A stretch of DNA of 64,000 nucleotides, from assembly GCA_910585805.1 (NCBI GenBank), contig CAJUFB010000013.1:13481-77480 (forward strand). Direction: 5' to 3'. Position 1 is the first letter of the stretch; every line of letters starts with the position of its first letter. Positions 1 through 8,866 of this stretch are shown in pieces. The DNA comes from an uncultured Acetatifactor sp. Its GTDB lineage: Bacteria > Bacillota > Clostridia > Lachnospirales > Lachnospiraceae. A program made the translations under genes and the position numbers. The notes below the pieces were generated by a model, which had not been told where the DNA came from, made no database searches, and saw nothing but the letters and a program-made list of their open reading frames with translations.

Positions 1-1137
1 GGAAAAGGCGCGGTTATGAAGCTGGGGGATCCCACCGCGCAGATGAATGTGGAGACCATTCCTACCGGTTCCTTAAGCCTGGATATCGCATTGGGGCTGG
101 GGGGCATTCCCAGGGGAAGGATTGTGGAGATATACGGGCCGGAATCCAGCGGTAAGACCACGGTGACCCTGCATATGGTCGCGGAGGTGCAGAAGATGGG
201 GGGGATAGCCGGTTTCATCGATGCTGAGCATGCTCTGGATCCCGTATATGCCAGGAGTATCGGGGTTGATATTGATAATCTTTACATTTCCCAGCCGGAT
301 AACGGGGAACAGGCGCTTGAGATCACGGAGACCATGGTCAGGTCCGGCGCCGTGGATATCGTAGTGGTGGACTCCGTGGCGGCGCTGGTGCCCAAGGCGG
401 AGATTGACGGAGAGATGGGGGACAGCCATGTGGGCCTTCAGGCGCGTCTGATGTCCCAGGCCCTGCGGAAGCTTACGGCGGTGATCAGCAAGTCCAACTG
501 TGTGGTGGTATTTATCAACCAGCTCCGCGAGAAGGTGGGCGTCATGTTCGGCAATCCGGAGACTACTACAGGCGGACGCGCGCTGAAGTTCTATTCTTCC
601 GTGCGTCTGGACGTGAGAAGGATAGAGTCCCTGAAGCAGGGCGGCGAGGTCATTGGCAACCGTACCCGTGTAAAGATAGTCAAAAATAAAGTGGCGCCGC
701 CGTTTAAGGAAGCGGAGTTTGATATTATGTTCGGCAAGGGGATCTCCAGGGAAGGGGATATTCTTGATCTGGCCGCGGAGCAGAATGTTATTGTGAAATC
801 CGGTGCCTGGTATGCCTATGAAGGGAATAAGATCGGTCAGGGACGGGAGAATGCCAAGCAGTATCTGCGGGATAATCCGGAAGTCTGCAGGACGGTGGAA
901 GAAAAGGTGCGCGAGCATTATGGCTTCGACAAAAAGCCGGATAAGGTGACGGAGACGGAAACCAAAAGCAATTTCAAGACAGACACAAAGTCCGGGTCAA
1001 AGGCAGGAGGCAGATCGAAGGGCGGAAGCAAGGCGGAAGCAAAGGCAGAGACCAGGACTGACGATGAAGTGATACCGGTATCGGAAGTAATCCCTGAAGA
1101 TACTTCCGGCGCGGCGGAGAATACAGATCAGGCATAG
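1..1137 (+). CDS. recA: RecA recombinase, 5' end outside the window
   Basis: RecA forms ATP-dependent filaments on single-stranded DNA, catalyses strand exchange and triggers LexA autocleavage. The frame is open from base 1 (GKGAVMKLGD), so the ATG at 16 is internal and roughly the first 20 residues lie upstream of the window. The Walker A motif GPESSGKTT is encoded near 136-162, followed by the RecA core motifs FIDAEHALDP and VVDSVAALVP and the DNA-binding loop around FINQLREKVG. The C-terminal tail after FDKKPDK is long and rich in Lys, Ser, Glu and Thr, more extended than in Bacillus; such tails usually tune DNA access. recX follows 53 bases downstream, the usual pairing. Identification is certain; only the start is missing. 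Confidence 0.98.
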   Translation, partial: GKGAVMKLGDPTAQMNVETIPTGSLSLDIALGLGGIPRGRIVEIYGPESSGKTTVTLHMVAEVQKMGGIAGFIDAEHALDPVYARSIGVDIDNLYISQPDNGEQALEITETMVRSGAVDIVVVDSVAALVPKAEIDGEMGDSHVGLQARLMSQALRKLTAVISKSNCVVVFINQLREKVGVMFGNPETTTGGRALKFYSSVRLDVRRIESLKQGGEVIGNRTRVKIVKNKVAPPFKEAEFDIMFGKGISREGDILDLAAEQNVIVKSGAWYAYEGNKIGQGRENAKQYLRDNPEVCRTVEEKVREHYGFDKKPDKVTETETKSNFKTDTKSGSKAGGRSKGGSKAEAKAETRTDDEVIPVSEVIPEDTSGAAENTDQA

Positions 1138-1190
1138 CAGCAGGAAAGCAACGCGCACATAAGGATAGAAATGTATCAGAAGAAGGGGTT

Positions 1191-1820
1191 ATGAAAGTTA
1201 CACAGATTGAAGAAGTATCAAGATCCCGTGCCAGGGTATATATCGATGAGGAATTCGCATTTGTTCTATACAGAGGCGAACTTCGTTCTTTCCATATCAG
1301 GGCGGGGGAGGAAATGGATGAAGAGGAATATCGGAGCATTATGGAGGAGGTGCTGCCGAAAAGGGCAAAGCTTCGTGCCATGAATCTTCTGAAAACCAGG
1401 GAATACACGGTAAGACAGCTTCATGATAAACTGAAGGACGGCGGCTATCCCGAACGCATCATAGAGCAGGCGCTGGATTATGTGGAAAGCTTTCATTATA
1501 CAGATGACCTGCGGTACGCCACAGGCTTTATCCGGAACCATGAAGGAGACAGGAGCCGCAGGCGGATAGAGCAGGACCTGATGCGGAGAGGGATAGACAG
1601 GGCTGTACTGGAGCAGGCCTGGGCGGCGTGGGAGGAAGAAGGCGGTGTACAGGAGGAAGGTGCCATGATCCGGGCGCTGCTGGAGAAGAAAGGCTTTGAC
1701 CGGGAAACGGCAGATCAGAGGCAGAAACAGAGGATGTATGGCTTTCTGATGAGAAAAGGGTTTCAGGCGGAACAGGTGCGCAGGGCGGTTCTCCGGGACG
1801 GCGACTGCAGCTGGGAATAG
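1191..1820 (+). CDS. recX: RecX regulator of RecA
   Basis: RecX binds RecA filaments and limits or remodels them. The 209-residue protein has the tandem three-helix RecX repeats, for example KLRAMNLLKTREYTVRQLHDKL near residues 65-85 and DDLRYATGFIRNHEGDRSRRRIEQDL near 105-130. The start at 1191 follows GAAGGGG about 5 bases upstream. It lies directly behind recA with no visible terminator, so co-transcription is likely. The length is typical for Firmicutes RecX. Confidence 0.93.
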   Translation: MKVTQIEEVSRSRARVYIDEEFAFVLYRGELRSFHIRAGEEMDEEEYRSIMEEVLPKRAKLRAMNLLKTREYTVRQLHDKLKDGGYPERIIEQALDYVESFHYTDDLRYATGFIRNHEGDRSRRRIEQDLMRRGIDRAVLEQAWAAWEEEGGVQEEGAMIRALLEKKGFDRETADQRQKQRMYGFLMRKGFQAEQVRRAVLRDGDCSWE

Positions 1821-1924
1821 AGAACCTGGAAGCGCTTTATGCTGAATATCTGTTGCTTTGTACAAATAGCACAACAAATGATACAATGGCTTGGAATATT
1901 TTTTGCAAAATATTGTGTTTCTAC

Positions 1925-1953
1925 TTGACATTGTGTTAAATTGAGTTTAGAAT
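1925..1953 (+). promoter_or_regulatory. Sigma-A promoter of rny
   Basis: TTGACA (1925-1930) and TAGAAT (1948-1953) are separated by exactly 17 bases in the A+T-rich gap between recX and rny. The predicted start of transcription lies near 1960, about 115 bases before the rny ATG. Confidence 0.75.
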
Positions 1954-2074
1954 AAGTCTGTTGTGTATTGCTTGTTAGAATGTTTTCATTACATACATTC
2001 TAAATATACTGCGGGGCGGGGATGCCGTGCGGTGAAGTGTACAATGAAAATAGAATAAGGAGGTGCCCCTGTAG

Positions 2075-3622
2075 ATGCTTGAGATTATAATTGCCGTATT
2101 TATATCTGTGGCAGTGACCGCAGTTGTGACCGCATATATTGTATTCAACTACCAGAAGAAGACAACGGAAGCAACCATTGGCAACGCTCAGGACAAGGCA
2201 AGAGAAATTATTGACGAAGCTCTCAAGGAAGCAGAATCCAAAAAGCGTGAAGCTCTCCTGGAAGTAAAGGAAGAGTCCATTCGTACCAAGAACGAACTGG
2301 ATAAGGAGATCAAGGAGCGCAGGGCGGAAGTGCAGCGCTCGGAACGCAGGATTCAGCAGAAGGAAGAGAATATCGATAAGAAGACGGAATCTCTTGAAAA
2401 GCGTGAGTCGAATCTGTCAGCCAGGGAAGATGCTTTGAATAAGATCAAAGTCGAAGTTTCCAAGCTGAATGAGCAGCGATTGCAGGAACTGGAACGAATT
2501 TCCGGATTGACCTCTGAACAGGCAAAAGACTACTTGTTGAAAATTGTTGAAGACGAAGTGAAACATGAATCGGCCATGATTATCAAGGAAATGGAGAGTC
2601 GGGCCAAAGAAGAAGCAGACAAAAAGGCGAGAGATTATGTGGTATCAGCTATTCAGAGATGTGCGGCAGACCATGTCTCCGAGACCACGATTTCCGTCGT
2701 ACAGCTGCCCAATGACGAGATGAAGGGAAGGATCATCGGACGGGAAGGACGGAATATCCGTACGCTTGAGACCATGACGGGTGTGGATCTGATCATTGAT
2801 GATACCCCGGAAGCAGTGATCCTGTCCGGGTTTGACCCTATCCGCCGTGAGGTGGCGAGAATTGCACTGGAAAAGCTGATCGTAGACGGACGTATCCACC
2901 CTGCCCGTATCGAGGAGATGGTGGAGAAGGCCCAGAAAGAAGTGGAGATCATGATCAAGGAGGAGGGCGAAGCCGCTACGCTGGAAGTCGGTGTACATGG
3001 CATTCACCCCGAACTTGTCAGGTTACTGGGCAAGATGAAGTTCAGGACCAGCTACGGTCAGAATGCATTGAAGCATTCCATCGAAGTGGCGCAGCTGTCA
3101 GGACTTTTGGCTGCGGAGCTTGGACTGGATGTCAGGATCGCAAAACGTGCCGGACTGCTCCATGATATTGGCAAGTCTGTCGACCATGAGATGGAAGGTT
3201 CGCATATTCAGCTCGGTGTGGAGCTTTGCAGAAGGTACAAGGAGAATGCTACCGTGATCAATGCCGTGGAATCCCACCATGGTGACGTAGAACCCACTAC
3301 ACTGATAGCATGTATTGTACAGGCAGCCGATACCATATCTGCTGCAAGGCCGGGCGCAAGAAGAGAGACGCTGGAGACTTATACCAGCCGACTGACTAAA
3401 TTAGAGGAAATAACAAACAATTTCAAAGGAGTAGACAAGTCTTTTGCTATTCAGGCAGGACGGGAAGTCCGTGTAATGGTAGTGCCGGAGCAGATTACGG
3501 ATGCAGATATGGTTTTGCTGGCGCGCGATATTTCCAGGCAGATAGAGGCTGAACTGGAGTATCCCGGACAGATCAAGGTAAATGTGATCCGTGAGAGCCG
3601 TGTAATTGATTATGCAAAATAG
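2075..3622 (+). CDS. rny: Ribonuclease Y
   Basis: RNase Y is the membrane-anchored endoribonuclease that starts mRNA decay in Firmicutes. The 515-residue protein has the family layout: an N-terminal transmembrane helix (about residues 3-25), a long charged coiled coil (about 30-200), a KH RNA-binding domain with GRIIGREGRNIRTLE, and an HD hydrolase domain with the metal-binding His-Asp in LLHDIGKS near residue 363. The start has GGAGGT about 10 bases upstream and its own promoter at 1925-1953. A strong terminator follows the stop, so it is probably a single-gene unit. The recA-recX-rny order is common in Lachnospiraceae. Confidence 0.97.
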   Translation: MLEIIIAVFISVAVTAVVTAYIVFNYQKKTTEATIGNAQDKAREIIDEALKEAESKKREALLEVKEESIRTKNELDKEIKERRAEVQRSERRIQQKEENIDKKTESLEKRESNLSAREDALNKIKVEVSKLNEQRLQELERISGLTSEQAKDYLLKIVEDEVKHESAMIIKEMESRAKEEADKKARDYVVSAIQRCAADHVSETTISVVQLPNDEMKGRIIGREGRNIRTLETMTGVDLIIDDTPEAVILSGFDPIRREVARIALEKLIVDGRIHPARIEEMVEKAQKEVEIMIKEEGEAATLEVGVHGIHPELVRLLGKMKFRTSYGQNALKHSIEVAQLSGLLAAELGLDVRIAKRAGLLHDIGKSVDHEMEGSHIQLGVELCRRYKENATVINAVESHHGDVEPTTLIACIVQAADTISAARPGARRETLETYTSRLTKLEEITNNFKGVDKSFAIQAGREVRVMVVPEQITDADMVLLARDISRQIEAELEYPGQIKVNVIRESRVIDYAK

Positions 3623-3643
3623 GAAATAATAAAGATGGAAAGA

Positions 3644-3671
3644 AACGCCGTGCGTGAGTGCGGCGTTTTTT
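3644..3671 (+). terminator. Rho-independent terminator of rny
   Basis: Stem AACGCCG (3644-3650) pairs with CGGCGTT (3661-3667) across a 10-base loop and runs into six T residues (3666-3671), 22 bases after the rny stop. Confidence 0.88.
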
Positions 3672-3679
3672 GATGTTTA

Positions 3680-3755
3680 TGAAAAGCATGAAGCAGATGA
3701 CAGTATCTGACACTCTTTGAAAAGCGTGAAGCAGACGACGGTATCCGACATGCTT
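3680..3755 (+). repeat. Tandem 38-bp direct repeat
   Basis: Two adjacent 38-bp units (3680-3717 and 3718-3755), each beginning TGAAAAGC and carrying GAAGCAGA, differ at about seven positions. They lie between the rny terminator and the aminotransferase promoter and encode nothing obvious. Confidence 0.7.
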
Positions 3756-3836
3756 TCATAAGCTTGAATGACAGATGTTCTATACATTTTCACTAATCGG
3801 GAAGAAGGTTTTTTGATAAATTTGTAATATTACCTC

Positions 3837-3865
3837 TTGTATGATAGAGAAATATATAGTATGAT
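3837..3865 (+). promoter_or_regulatory. Probable sigma-A promoter of the aminotransferase gene
   Basis: TTGTAT (3837-3842) and TATGAT (3860-3865) with a 17-base spacer, in A+T-rich DNA about 110 bases before the chosen start. The -35 box is imperfect. Confidence 0.5.
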
Positions 3866-3975
3866 ATTGCAAGCGCATGATTGTATACGATTATACAAGG
3901 ATATCATAATGAAACGCTGTTCCGGAATTGTTTAAGAATTCACATCCGGAATCGGCGTGTGAGATGGAGGATAAA

Positions 3976-5274
3976 ATGAAAGCATATCAGGAACTGAGTA
4001 AAGAGGAATTAGTGTCGCTGAAGGCGGAATTGGAAAAAAAATTTGAAGACGCCAAGGGAAAAGGCTTGAAACTGGATATGTCCCGGGGAAAACCTTCTGT
4101 GGCTCAGCTGGATATGGGGATGGATATTTTTGATGTATTGAATTCTACAAGTGATTTGACAAGCATGGAGGGGATTGATGTCCGCAATTACGGTGTGCTG
4201 GACGGAATCCTGGAAGCCAAGAATATGATGGCTGACATTATGGGCGTCACTGCGGATCATGTGATCGTATATGGCAATGCCAGCCTGAATGTGATGTTCG
4301 ATGCCGTTTCCAGCGCCATGACCCATGGGGTTATGGGGAATACACCCTGGTGTAAGCTGGATAAGGTAAAGTTTCTCTGTCCTGCTCCCGGATATGACAG
4401 ACATTTTGCCATAACGCAGCACTTTGGCATCGAGATGATCGCGGTGTCGATGACACCGCAGGGACCGGATATGGACATGGTGGAAAAGCTGGTGTCTGAG
4501 GATGAAAGCATCAAGGGAATCTGGTGTGTGCCGAAGTATTCCAATCCCCAGGGCTATACTTATTCTGATGAGACAGTGAGGAGGTTCGCAAATCTGAAGC
4601 CTGCGGCGAAAGATTTTCGGATCTTCTGGGATAATGCTTACTCGGTTCATCATCTCTATGACGAGGAAGAAAGGCAGGATAAGGTTCTGGAGATCCTGGC
4701 TGAGTGCGAGAAGGCCGGCAACCCTGATATGGTATATGAATTTGCATCTACTTCCAAGATCAGCTTTTCCGGCGCGGGAGTGGCTGCAATTGCCACATCC
4801 AAAGGAAACCTTGAGTGTATCAAGAAGACTCTGGCCATTCAGACCATCGGCCATGACAAGATCAATCAGCTCCGCCATGTGCGTTATTTTAAGGATTTCG
4901 ACGGAATCAAGGCGCATATGAGAAAGCATGCTGCTTTGATGCGTCCGAAGTTCGAGGCAGTGCTGGAGGTATTGGACAGGGAACTTTCCGGTACGGGAAT
5001 CGGGGCGTGGACGAAGCCCAACGGGGGATACTTCATTTCATTTGATGCCATGGAGGGCTGTGCAAAGGATATCGTGGCAAAGTGTAAGGAGGCGGGGGTT
5101 ACTCTGACAGGAGCAGGAGCAACCTATCCTTATGGCAGGGATCCCAGGGACAGCAATATCCGGATCGCGCCTACTTATCCGAATCCGGATGAGCTGGCAT
5201 TGGCTACGGATATTTTCGTGCTTTGTGTGAAGCTGATCAGTGTGGAGAGGCTGCTGGAAAACAAAATCGCATAG
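3976..5274 (+). CDS. PLP-dependent class I aminotransferase (aspartate aminotransferase type)
   Basis: A fold-type I, pyridoxal-phosphate-dependent aminotransferase of the clostridial aspartate aminotransferase / MocR-like group, probably acting on aspartate or a similar amino acid with 2-oxoglutarate. Sequence signs are the substrate-loop segment MSRGKPSVAQLDMG near the N-terminus, DNAYSVHHL (the Asp contacting the PLP pyridine nitrogen) and STSKISFSGAG with the probable Schiff-base lysine. The start at 3976 has GGAGG six bases upstream; an upstream in-frame ATG at 3928 lacks a ribosome site. The 432-residue length fits the family. Exact substrate cannot be read from sequence. Confidence 0.85.
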   Translation: MKAYQELSKEELVSLKAELEKKFEDAKGKGLKLDMSRGKPSVAQLDMGMDIFDVLNSTSDLTSMEGIDVRNYGVLDGILEAKNMMADIMGVTADHVIVYGNASLNVMFDAVSSAMTHGVMGNTPWCKLDKVKFLCPAPGYDRHFAITQHFGIEMIAVSMTPQGPDMDMVEKLVSEDESIKGIWCVPKYSNPQGYTYSDETVRRFANLKPAAKDFRIFWDNAYSVHHLYDEEERQDKVLEILAECEKAGNPDMVYEFASTSKISFSGAGVAAIATSKGNLECIKKTLAIQTIGHDKINQLRHVRYFKDFDGIKAHMRKHAALMRPKFEAVLEVLDRELSGTGIGAWTKPNGGYFISFDAMEGCAKDIVAKCKEAGVTLTGAGATYPYGRDPRDSNIRIAPTYPNPDELALATDIFVLCVKLISVERLLENKIA

Positions 5275-5332
5275 TATGAGGATCGGCCGCATAAGATGGA
5301 GTGGTATCACTTTTGGAAGGGCGGTGCGGCAG

Positions 5333-5932
5333 ATGCGGTTTAGCTGGAAGGGATTGAAGACAGGGAATCATACATTTCTGACATTTTTCTGTGTAGGTCT
5401 GATAGCGGGAATACTTGTGATCAATATGGGAAAGAGCATTTTGCTGGGGGACGGAGGCATGTTTGACGAATCCACCCTGTACCACCTGAAATATATGACG
5501 GTGGACAGCAATGCTCTTTTTTGTTACATTTTAAGGAAGCGGATTATACGGTTTCTGGGACTTGCCGTGCTGTCTACCACATATCTGGGGCTGGCGGCCT
5601 GTATGGGGGCGGCTTTCTGGTACGGACTTTCCGCGGGGGCATTTCTGGCCACTCTGATGCTGCGGTACGGCATCAAGGGAATTCTGCTGGCGGTGATCAG
5701 CATGTTTCCACAGTATCTTGTTTATGTGCCGGTGGTGCTGGCTCTGCTGCTCTGGTGCCAGGAGCTTTTCCGGGGGATTTATGTGCGGGGAGAATACAGC
5801 GCGGCGGACAGGGGATTTCTGGTGAAAAAAGCGGGCAGGCTTCTGGTGCTTATGGCTGTACTGGTGGTGGGCTGTATGCTGGAAGCGTATATGAATCCTT
5901 TCATATTGATGGGATTTTTAAAAATTTTCTGA
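5333..5932 (+). CDS. spoIIM: Stage II sporulation protein M
   Basis: SpoIIM belongs to the SpoIIDMP machine that dissolves septal peptidoglycan and drives engulfment of the forespore. The protein (199 residues from this start) is almost wholly hydrophobic, with about five transmembrane segments, and carries the SpoIIM signature around ALFCYILRKRIIRFL and a conserved GIKGILL/FPQYLVYVP stretch. The start is uncertain: ATG 5333 has a distant GGAAGGG, while ATG 5276 follows the aminotransferase stop immediately but lacks a Shine-Dalgarno sequence. It precedes spoVA genes, forming a sporulation block. Confidence 0.85.
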   Translation: MRFSWKGLKTGNHTFLTFFCVGLIAGILVINMGKSILLGDGGMFDESTLYHLKYMTVDSNALFCYILRKRIIRFLGLAVLSTTYLGLAACMGAAFWYGLSAGAFLATLMLRYGIKGILLAVISMFPQYLVYVPVVLALLLWCQELFRGIYVRGEYSAADRGFLVKKAGRLLVLMAVLVVGCMLEAYMNPFILMGFLKIF

Positions 5933-6138
5933 TCTTGAACGGAATGTGGTATAAAGAGTATGCCGTGGAAGCATAATATCTCCAGGACGACAGAATTCAG
6001 AATTTGCGAAGCAGTTCCGACGACAGCGGCTGAGTCCGGACAGGCGCCTTTGTGGACAACAGATAAGGGCACTGCCTGTATGGATTGGTTTGGGATTCGC
6101 AGAGAAAGGATATAAAATGGAGCGGAGTGGCAGATGAT

Positions 6139-6621
6139 ATGTTGCAGGGTGTATTTTTGATATTGACGGGAGTGAGTTACGGCCTGCTGGCAGCGGCGGG
6201 GGTGTTTACCGTGCTGGCGGCAGTGGGTCTGGTGCCTCGCTTTGCAGGCAGGACACATACGGCGGAATATTTATGGATTTACGAAGAAATGGTAATCTTC
6301 GGCTCATTGACAGGCTGCGTTTTGAGTATCTTTTCCCGGTATTGTCAGCTTGGGGCCTGGTGGGAGAAGCGTTTTCCGGGATATGTGGGACTGCTGCATG
6401 GAATCGGGGGTGTATGGCAGGCGGTGTTTGGATTGTTTGCCGGTATGTTCATCGGATGTCTGGCGCTTGCGATCGCGGAGATGCTGGACAGTATTCCGAT
6501 TCTGACGCGGCGGATTTCTTTTCGGCATGGACTGGGACTTGTCATTACCAGCATGGCTGCGGGTAAGATATGCGGTTCTGTCCTGTATTTCTGGACGGAG
6601 CTGCACCGGACGGTGGGGTAA
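6139..6621 (+). CDS. spoVAB: Stage V sporulation protein AB
   Basis: SpoVAB is a small membrane protein of the SpoVA complex, which moves dipicolinic acid across the inner forespore membrane during spore formation. The 160-residue product has about four transmembrane segments and the family pattern of GLVPRF followed by WIYEEMVIFGSLTG. The start at 6139 (MLQGVFLI) has GGAG eleven bases upstream; the frame extends upstream without a better start. The gene lies before spoVAA, the reverse of the Bacillus subtilis AA-AB order. A frame-internal origin upstream of 6139 is unlikely. Confidence 0.8.
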   Translation: MLQGVFLILTGVSYGLLAAAGVFTVLAAVGLVPRFAGRTHTAEYLWIYEEMVIFGSLTGCVLSIFSRYCQLGAWWEKRFPGYVGLLHGIGGVWQAVFGLFAGMFIGCLALAIAEMLDSIPILTRRISFRHGLGLVITSMAAGKICGSVLYFWTELHRTVG

Positions 6622-6717
6622 TGCGGAGGGCTGAGCTGTCGAAGAACCCATCGGTGATGGCAGACGGTTCTGCCGGGGAAGGTGGGATACTGAGGCCTGA
6701 AGTGAGGTGGAATTTTT

Positions 6718-7341
6718 ATGGCGAATGCGACGGTTTATCTGAAATGTGACAGGAATGTGGAGGTGCAGTCTGAGGATGTGTTTCTGACGGATGTGGGTTC
6801 TCTGCGCTGCGCGGATCCGGTGATCTCAGCGAAGCTGAAGGCATTGAAGGTACATCATTTCGGAAAGGATGAGACAAAGCGCTGTGTCATCAGCAGTTTG
6901 AAGCTGGTGGAATTGATGGAGGAGACATGCCCCAATATCTGCGTGCAGATCGTTGGTGAGCCGGATGTACTGGTGGAATGGATCAGTGTGGACAGGCATA
7001 AGGGATGGCAGCAGTGGGCAAAATGCGCATTGGTGTGTCTGGTGAGTTTTTTCGGCACGGCCTTTACCATAATGGCGTATCACAATGATGTAGGCATTAA
7101 TGAGATTTTTACGGAAGTTTACCGGATGGTAATGAACCGGGAGCCTCAGGGGCTGAATATACTGGAGGTGTCTTATTCTGTGGGGCTGGCGGCGGGAATC
7201 ATTATTTTCTTTAATCATGTGGGCGGAAGGCGGCTTACCAAGGACCCCACCCCCATTGAGGTTGCCATGCGCAATTATGAGGAGGATGTAGATAAGACGC
7301 TGATCGCTACGGCCGGAAGGGAAGGGCGGGAGGAAGAGTGA
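6718..7341 (+). CDS. spoVAA: Stage V sporulation protein AA
   Basis: SpoVAA has an N-terminal cytosolic two-subdomain module followed by two transmembrane helices and belongs to the SpoVA dipicolinate channel complex. The 207-residue protein shows the pattern from start to end: VYLKCDRNVEVQ at the N-terminus, the segment QIVGEPDVLVEW near residue 80, then membrane segments (ALVCLVSFFGTAFTIMAYH and YSVGLAAGIIIFFNH), then TPIEVAMRNYEEDVD. The start has GAGGTGG upstream. It sits between spoVAB and spoVAC and is presumably expressed in the forespore under sigma-G, though no such promoter was identified. Confidence 0.93.
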   Translation: MANATVYLKCDRNVEVQSEDVFLTDVGSLRCADPVISAKLKALKVHHFGKDETKRCVISSLKLVELMEETCPNICVQIVGEPDVLVEWISVDRHKGWQQWAKCALVCLVSFFGTAFTIMAYHNDVGINEIFTEVYRMVMNREPQGLNILEVSYSVGLAAGIIIFFNHVGGRRLTKDPTPIEVAMRNYEEDVDKTLIATAGREGREEE

Positions 7342-7480
7342 GATATAGTAGAATTTCAGGCATTTTGAAGAGATCATTTGGGGAGAAAGGGCCTTGAGCG
7401 GAGAAACGGCATAATGCGGCGGCAGGGTGGAGCAGCGTTATGTGGCGACAGGCAGAACCCGGAAAGGAAAGAGGGAAGAT

Positions 7481-7954
7481 ATGGAAGAGACAAGCAGTGA
7501 AAAAAAACAGCAGCAGAAAGCATATGAGCAGTATGTCAAGGAAGTGACGCCCACTCACAATCTGTGGCTTCAGATGCTGAAGGCATTTATCGCGGGCGGC
7601 ATTATCTGCTGTATCGGACAGGGGATATTAAACTATGCAGGCAGTCTGGGGCTGGACAAGCAGACAGCGGGCAGCTGGTGCTCCCTGCTGCTGGTATTGA
7701 CATCGGTAGTACTTACGGGGTTTGGAATTTATCCAAAGATTGTCAAATGGGGCGGTGCAGGTGCGTTGGTGCCGATTACAGGCTTTGCCAATTCTGTGGC
7801 CGCTCCGGCGATCGAGTATAAGGCAGAGGGACAGGTGTTCGGGATCGGGTGTAAGATTTTCACCATTGCAGGACCGGTGATACTTTATGGTATTTTCAGT
7901 TCCTGGCTGTTAGGATTGATTTACTGGATCGGGAAGTGTTTTGGGGGATTTTAA
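7481..7954 (+). CDS. spoVAC: Stage V sporulation protein AC
   Basis: SpoVAC is the core membrane channel subunit of the SpoVA complex and has been reported to act as a mechanosensitive channel for dipicolinate in Bacillus. The 157-residue protein has a short charged N-terminus (EETSSEKKQQQKAYEQYVKEVTP) and four membrane segments, with family motifs GAGALVPITGFANSV and APAIEYKAEG. The start at 7481 has GGAAAGGAAAGAGGG upstream; an earlier frame-consistent codon at 7427 has none. In most species spoVAD and spoVAE follow at once; here the next genes are nanE and nanK. Confidence 0.94.
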   Translation: MEETSSEKKQQQKAYEQYVKEVTPTHNLWLQMLKAFIAGGIICCIGQGILNYAGSLGLDKQTAGSWCSLLLVLTSVVLTGFGIYPKIVKWGGAGALVPITGFANSVAAPAIEYKAEGQVFGIGCKIFTIAGPVILYGIFSSWLLGLIYWIGKCFGGF

Positions 7955-7998
7955 AAACTGTGACTGCCTGCAAAGAAATGAATGTTTCGCATATATCA

Positions 7999-8027
7999 TT
8001 GACAGATTCTTCAGGATTGATTACAAT
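7999..8027 (+). promoter_or_regulatory. Sigma-A promoter of nanE-nanK
   Basis: TTGACA (7999-8004), a 17-base spacer and TACAAT (8022-8027) lie about 80 bases before the nanE start. This separates the sugar genes from the sporulation cluster transcriptionally. Confidence 0.78.
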
Positions 8028-8106
8028 AGGTTTTACAGAGAATTACGGAAGATAAGCGGCAGGAGACTGAGTGCATGGCACTGTGGAGTGCGGTGAGGAG
8101 CAATGT

Positions 8107-8826
8107 ATGGAAAAAAGTAAGGCTTTGCATGATTTTTTGGAAAAAATCCGCGGCAGGATGATCATATCCTGTCAGGCGGTTCCGGGAGAGCCGCTCTATG
8201 TGGAAGAGCAGTCAGTGATGTACCTGATGGCAAGGGCGGCTGCCCGGGCGGGAGCCCCTGCCATCCGCACCAGCAGCATCCGGGATGTGGTGGCAATCAA
8301 AAAGGAAACGGGACTTCCGGTGATCGGTCTGGTGAAGGTGCAGTACGAAGGATATGAGAGTTATATCACGCCGACCATGAAAGAGGTGGATGACCTGGTG
8401 GCGGCGGGCTCCGATGTGGTGGCATTGGACTGCACCATGCGGAAGAGGGGGGACGGCAGGAGCATCAATGAGTTCCTGGCGGAAATTCGGGAAAAATATC
8501 CGGATATTATCCTGATGGCGGATATTTCTACATACGAGGAAGGCATGAATGCCTGGAAATGCGGCGTAGATATCCTGGGGACTACCATGAGCGGCTACAC
8601 ACCTTATTCGCCCGGGCTGGAGGGGCCGGATTATGAATTGATGCGCCGCCTGTCGCAGGATGCGGGCATCCCTGTTATCGGGGAGGGACGGATCCATGAT
8701 CCGGCTCAGGCAGTGGAAGCGCTCCGCACCGGCGTATGGGCCATTGTCGTAGGCGGGGCCATTACCCGTCCTCTGGAAATTGCCCTGCGCTTTATGGATG
8801 CCATTGACGCTGCTTCGCCGGTATGA
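8107..8826 (+). CDS. nanE: N-acetylmannosamine-6-phosphate 2-epimerase
   Basis: NanE converts N-acetylmannosamine-6-phosphate to N-acetylglucosamine-6-phosphate in sialic acid or ManNAc use. The 239-residue TIM-barrel protein shows family segments GRMIISCQAVPGEPL at the N-terminus, RAGAPAIRTSSIRDV, VVALDCTMRKRGDG and PVIGEGRIHDPAQA. The start at 8107 has GAGGAG six bases upstream. nanK follows 40 bases later. There is no neuraminate lyase or sialic acid transporter nearby, so these two genes alone would serve ManNAc, or join a pathway encoded elsewhere. Confidence 0.94.
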   Translation: MEKSKALHDFLEKIRGRMIISCQAVPGEPLYVEEQSVMYLMARAAARAGAPAIRTSSIRDVVAIKKETGLPVIGLVKVQYEGYESYITPTMKEVDDLVAAGSDVVALDCTMRKRGDGRSINEFLAEIREKYPDIILMADISTYEEGMNAWKCGVDILGTTMSGYTPYSPGLEGPDYELMRRLSQDAGIPVIGEGRIHDPAQAVEALRTGVWAIVVGGAITRPLEIALRFMDAIDAASPV

Positions 8827-8866
8827 GAGGCAGCAGAGACAGAAACGAATATGGTGAGCGGTATAA

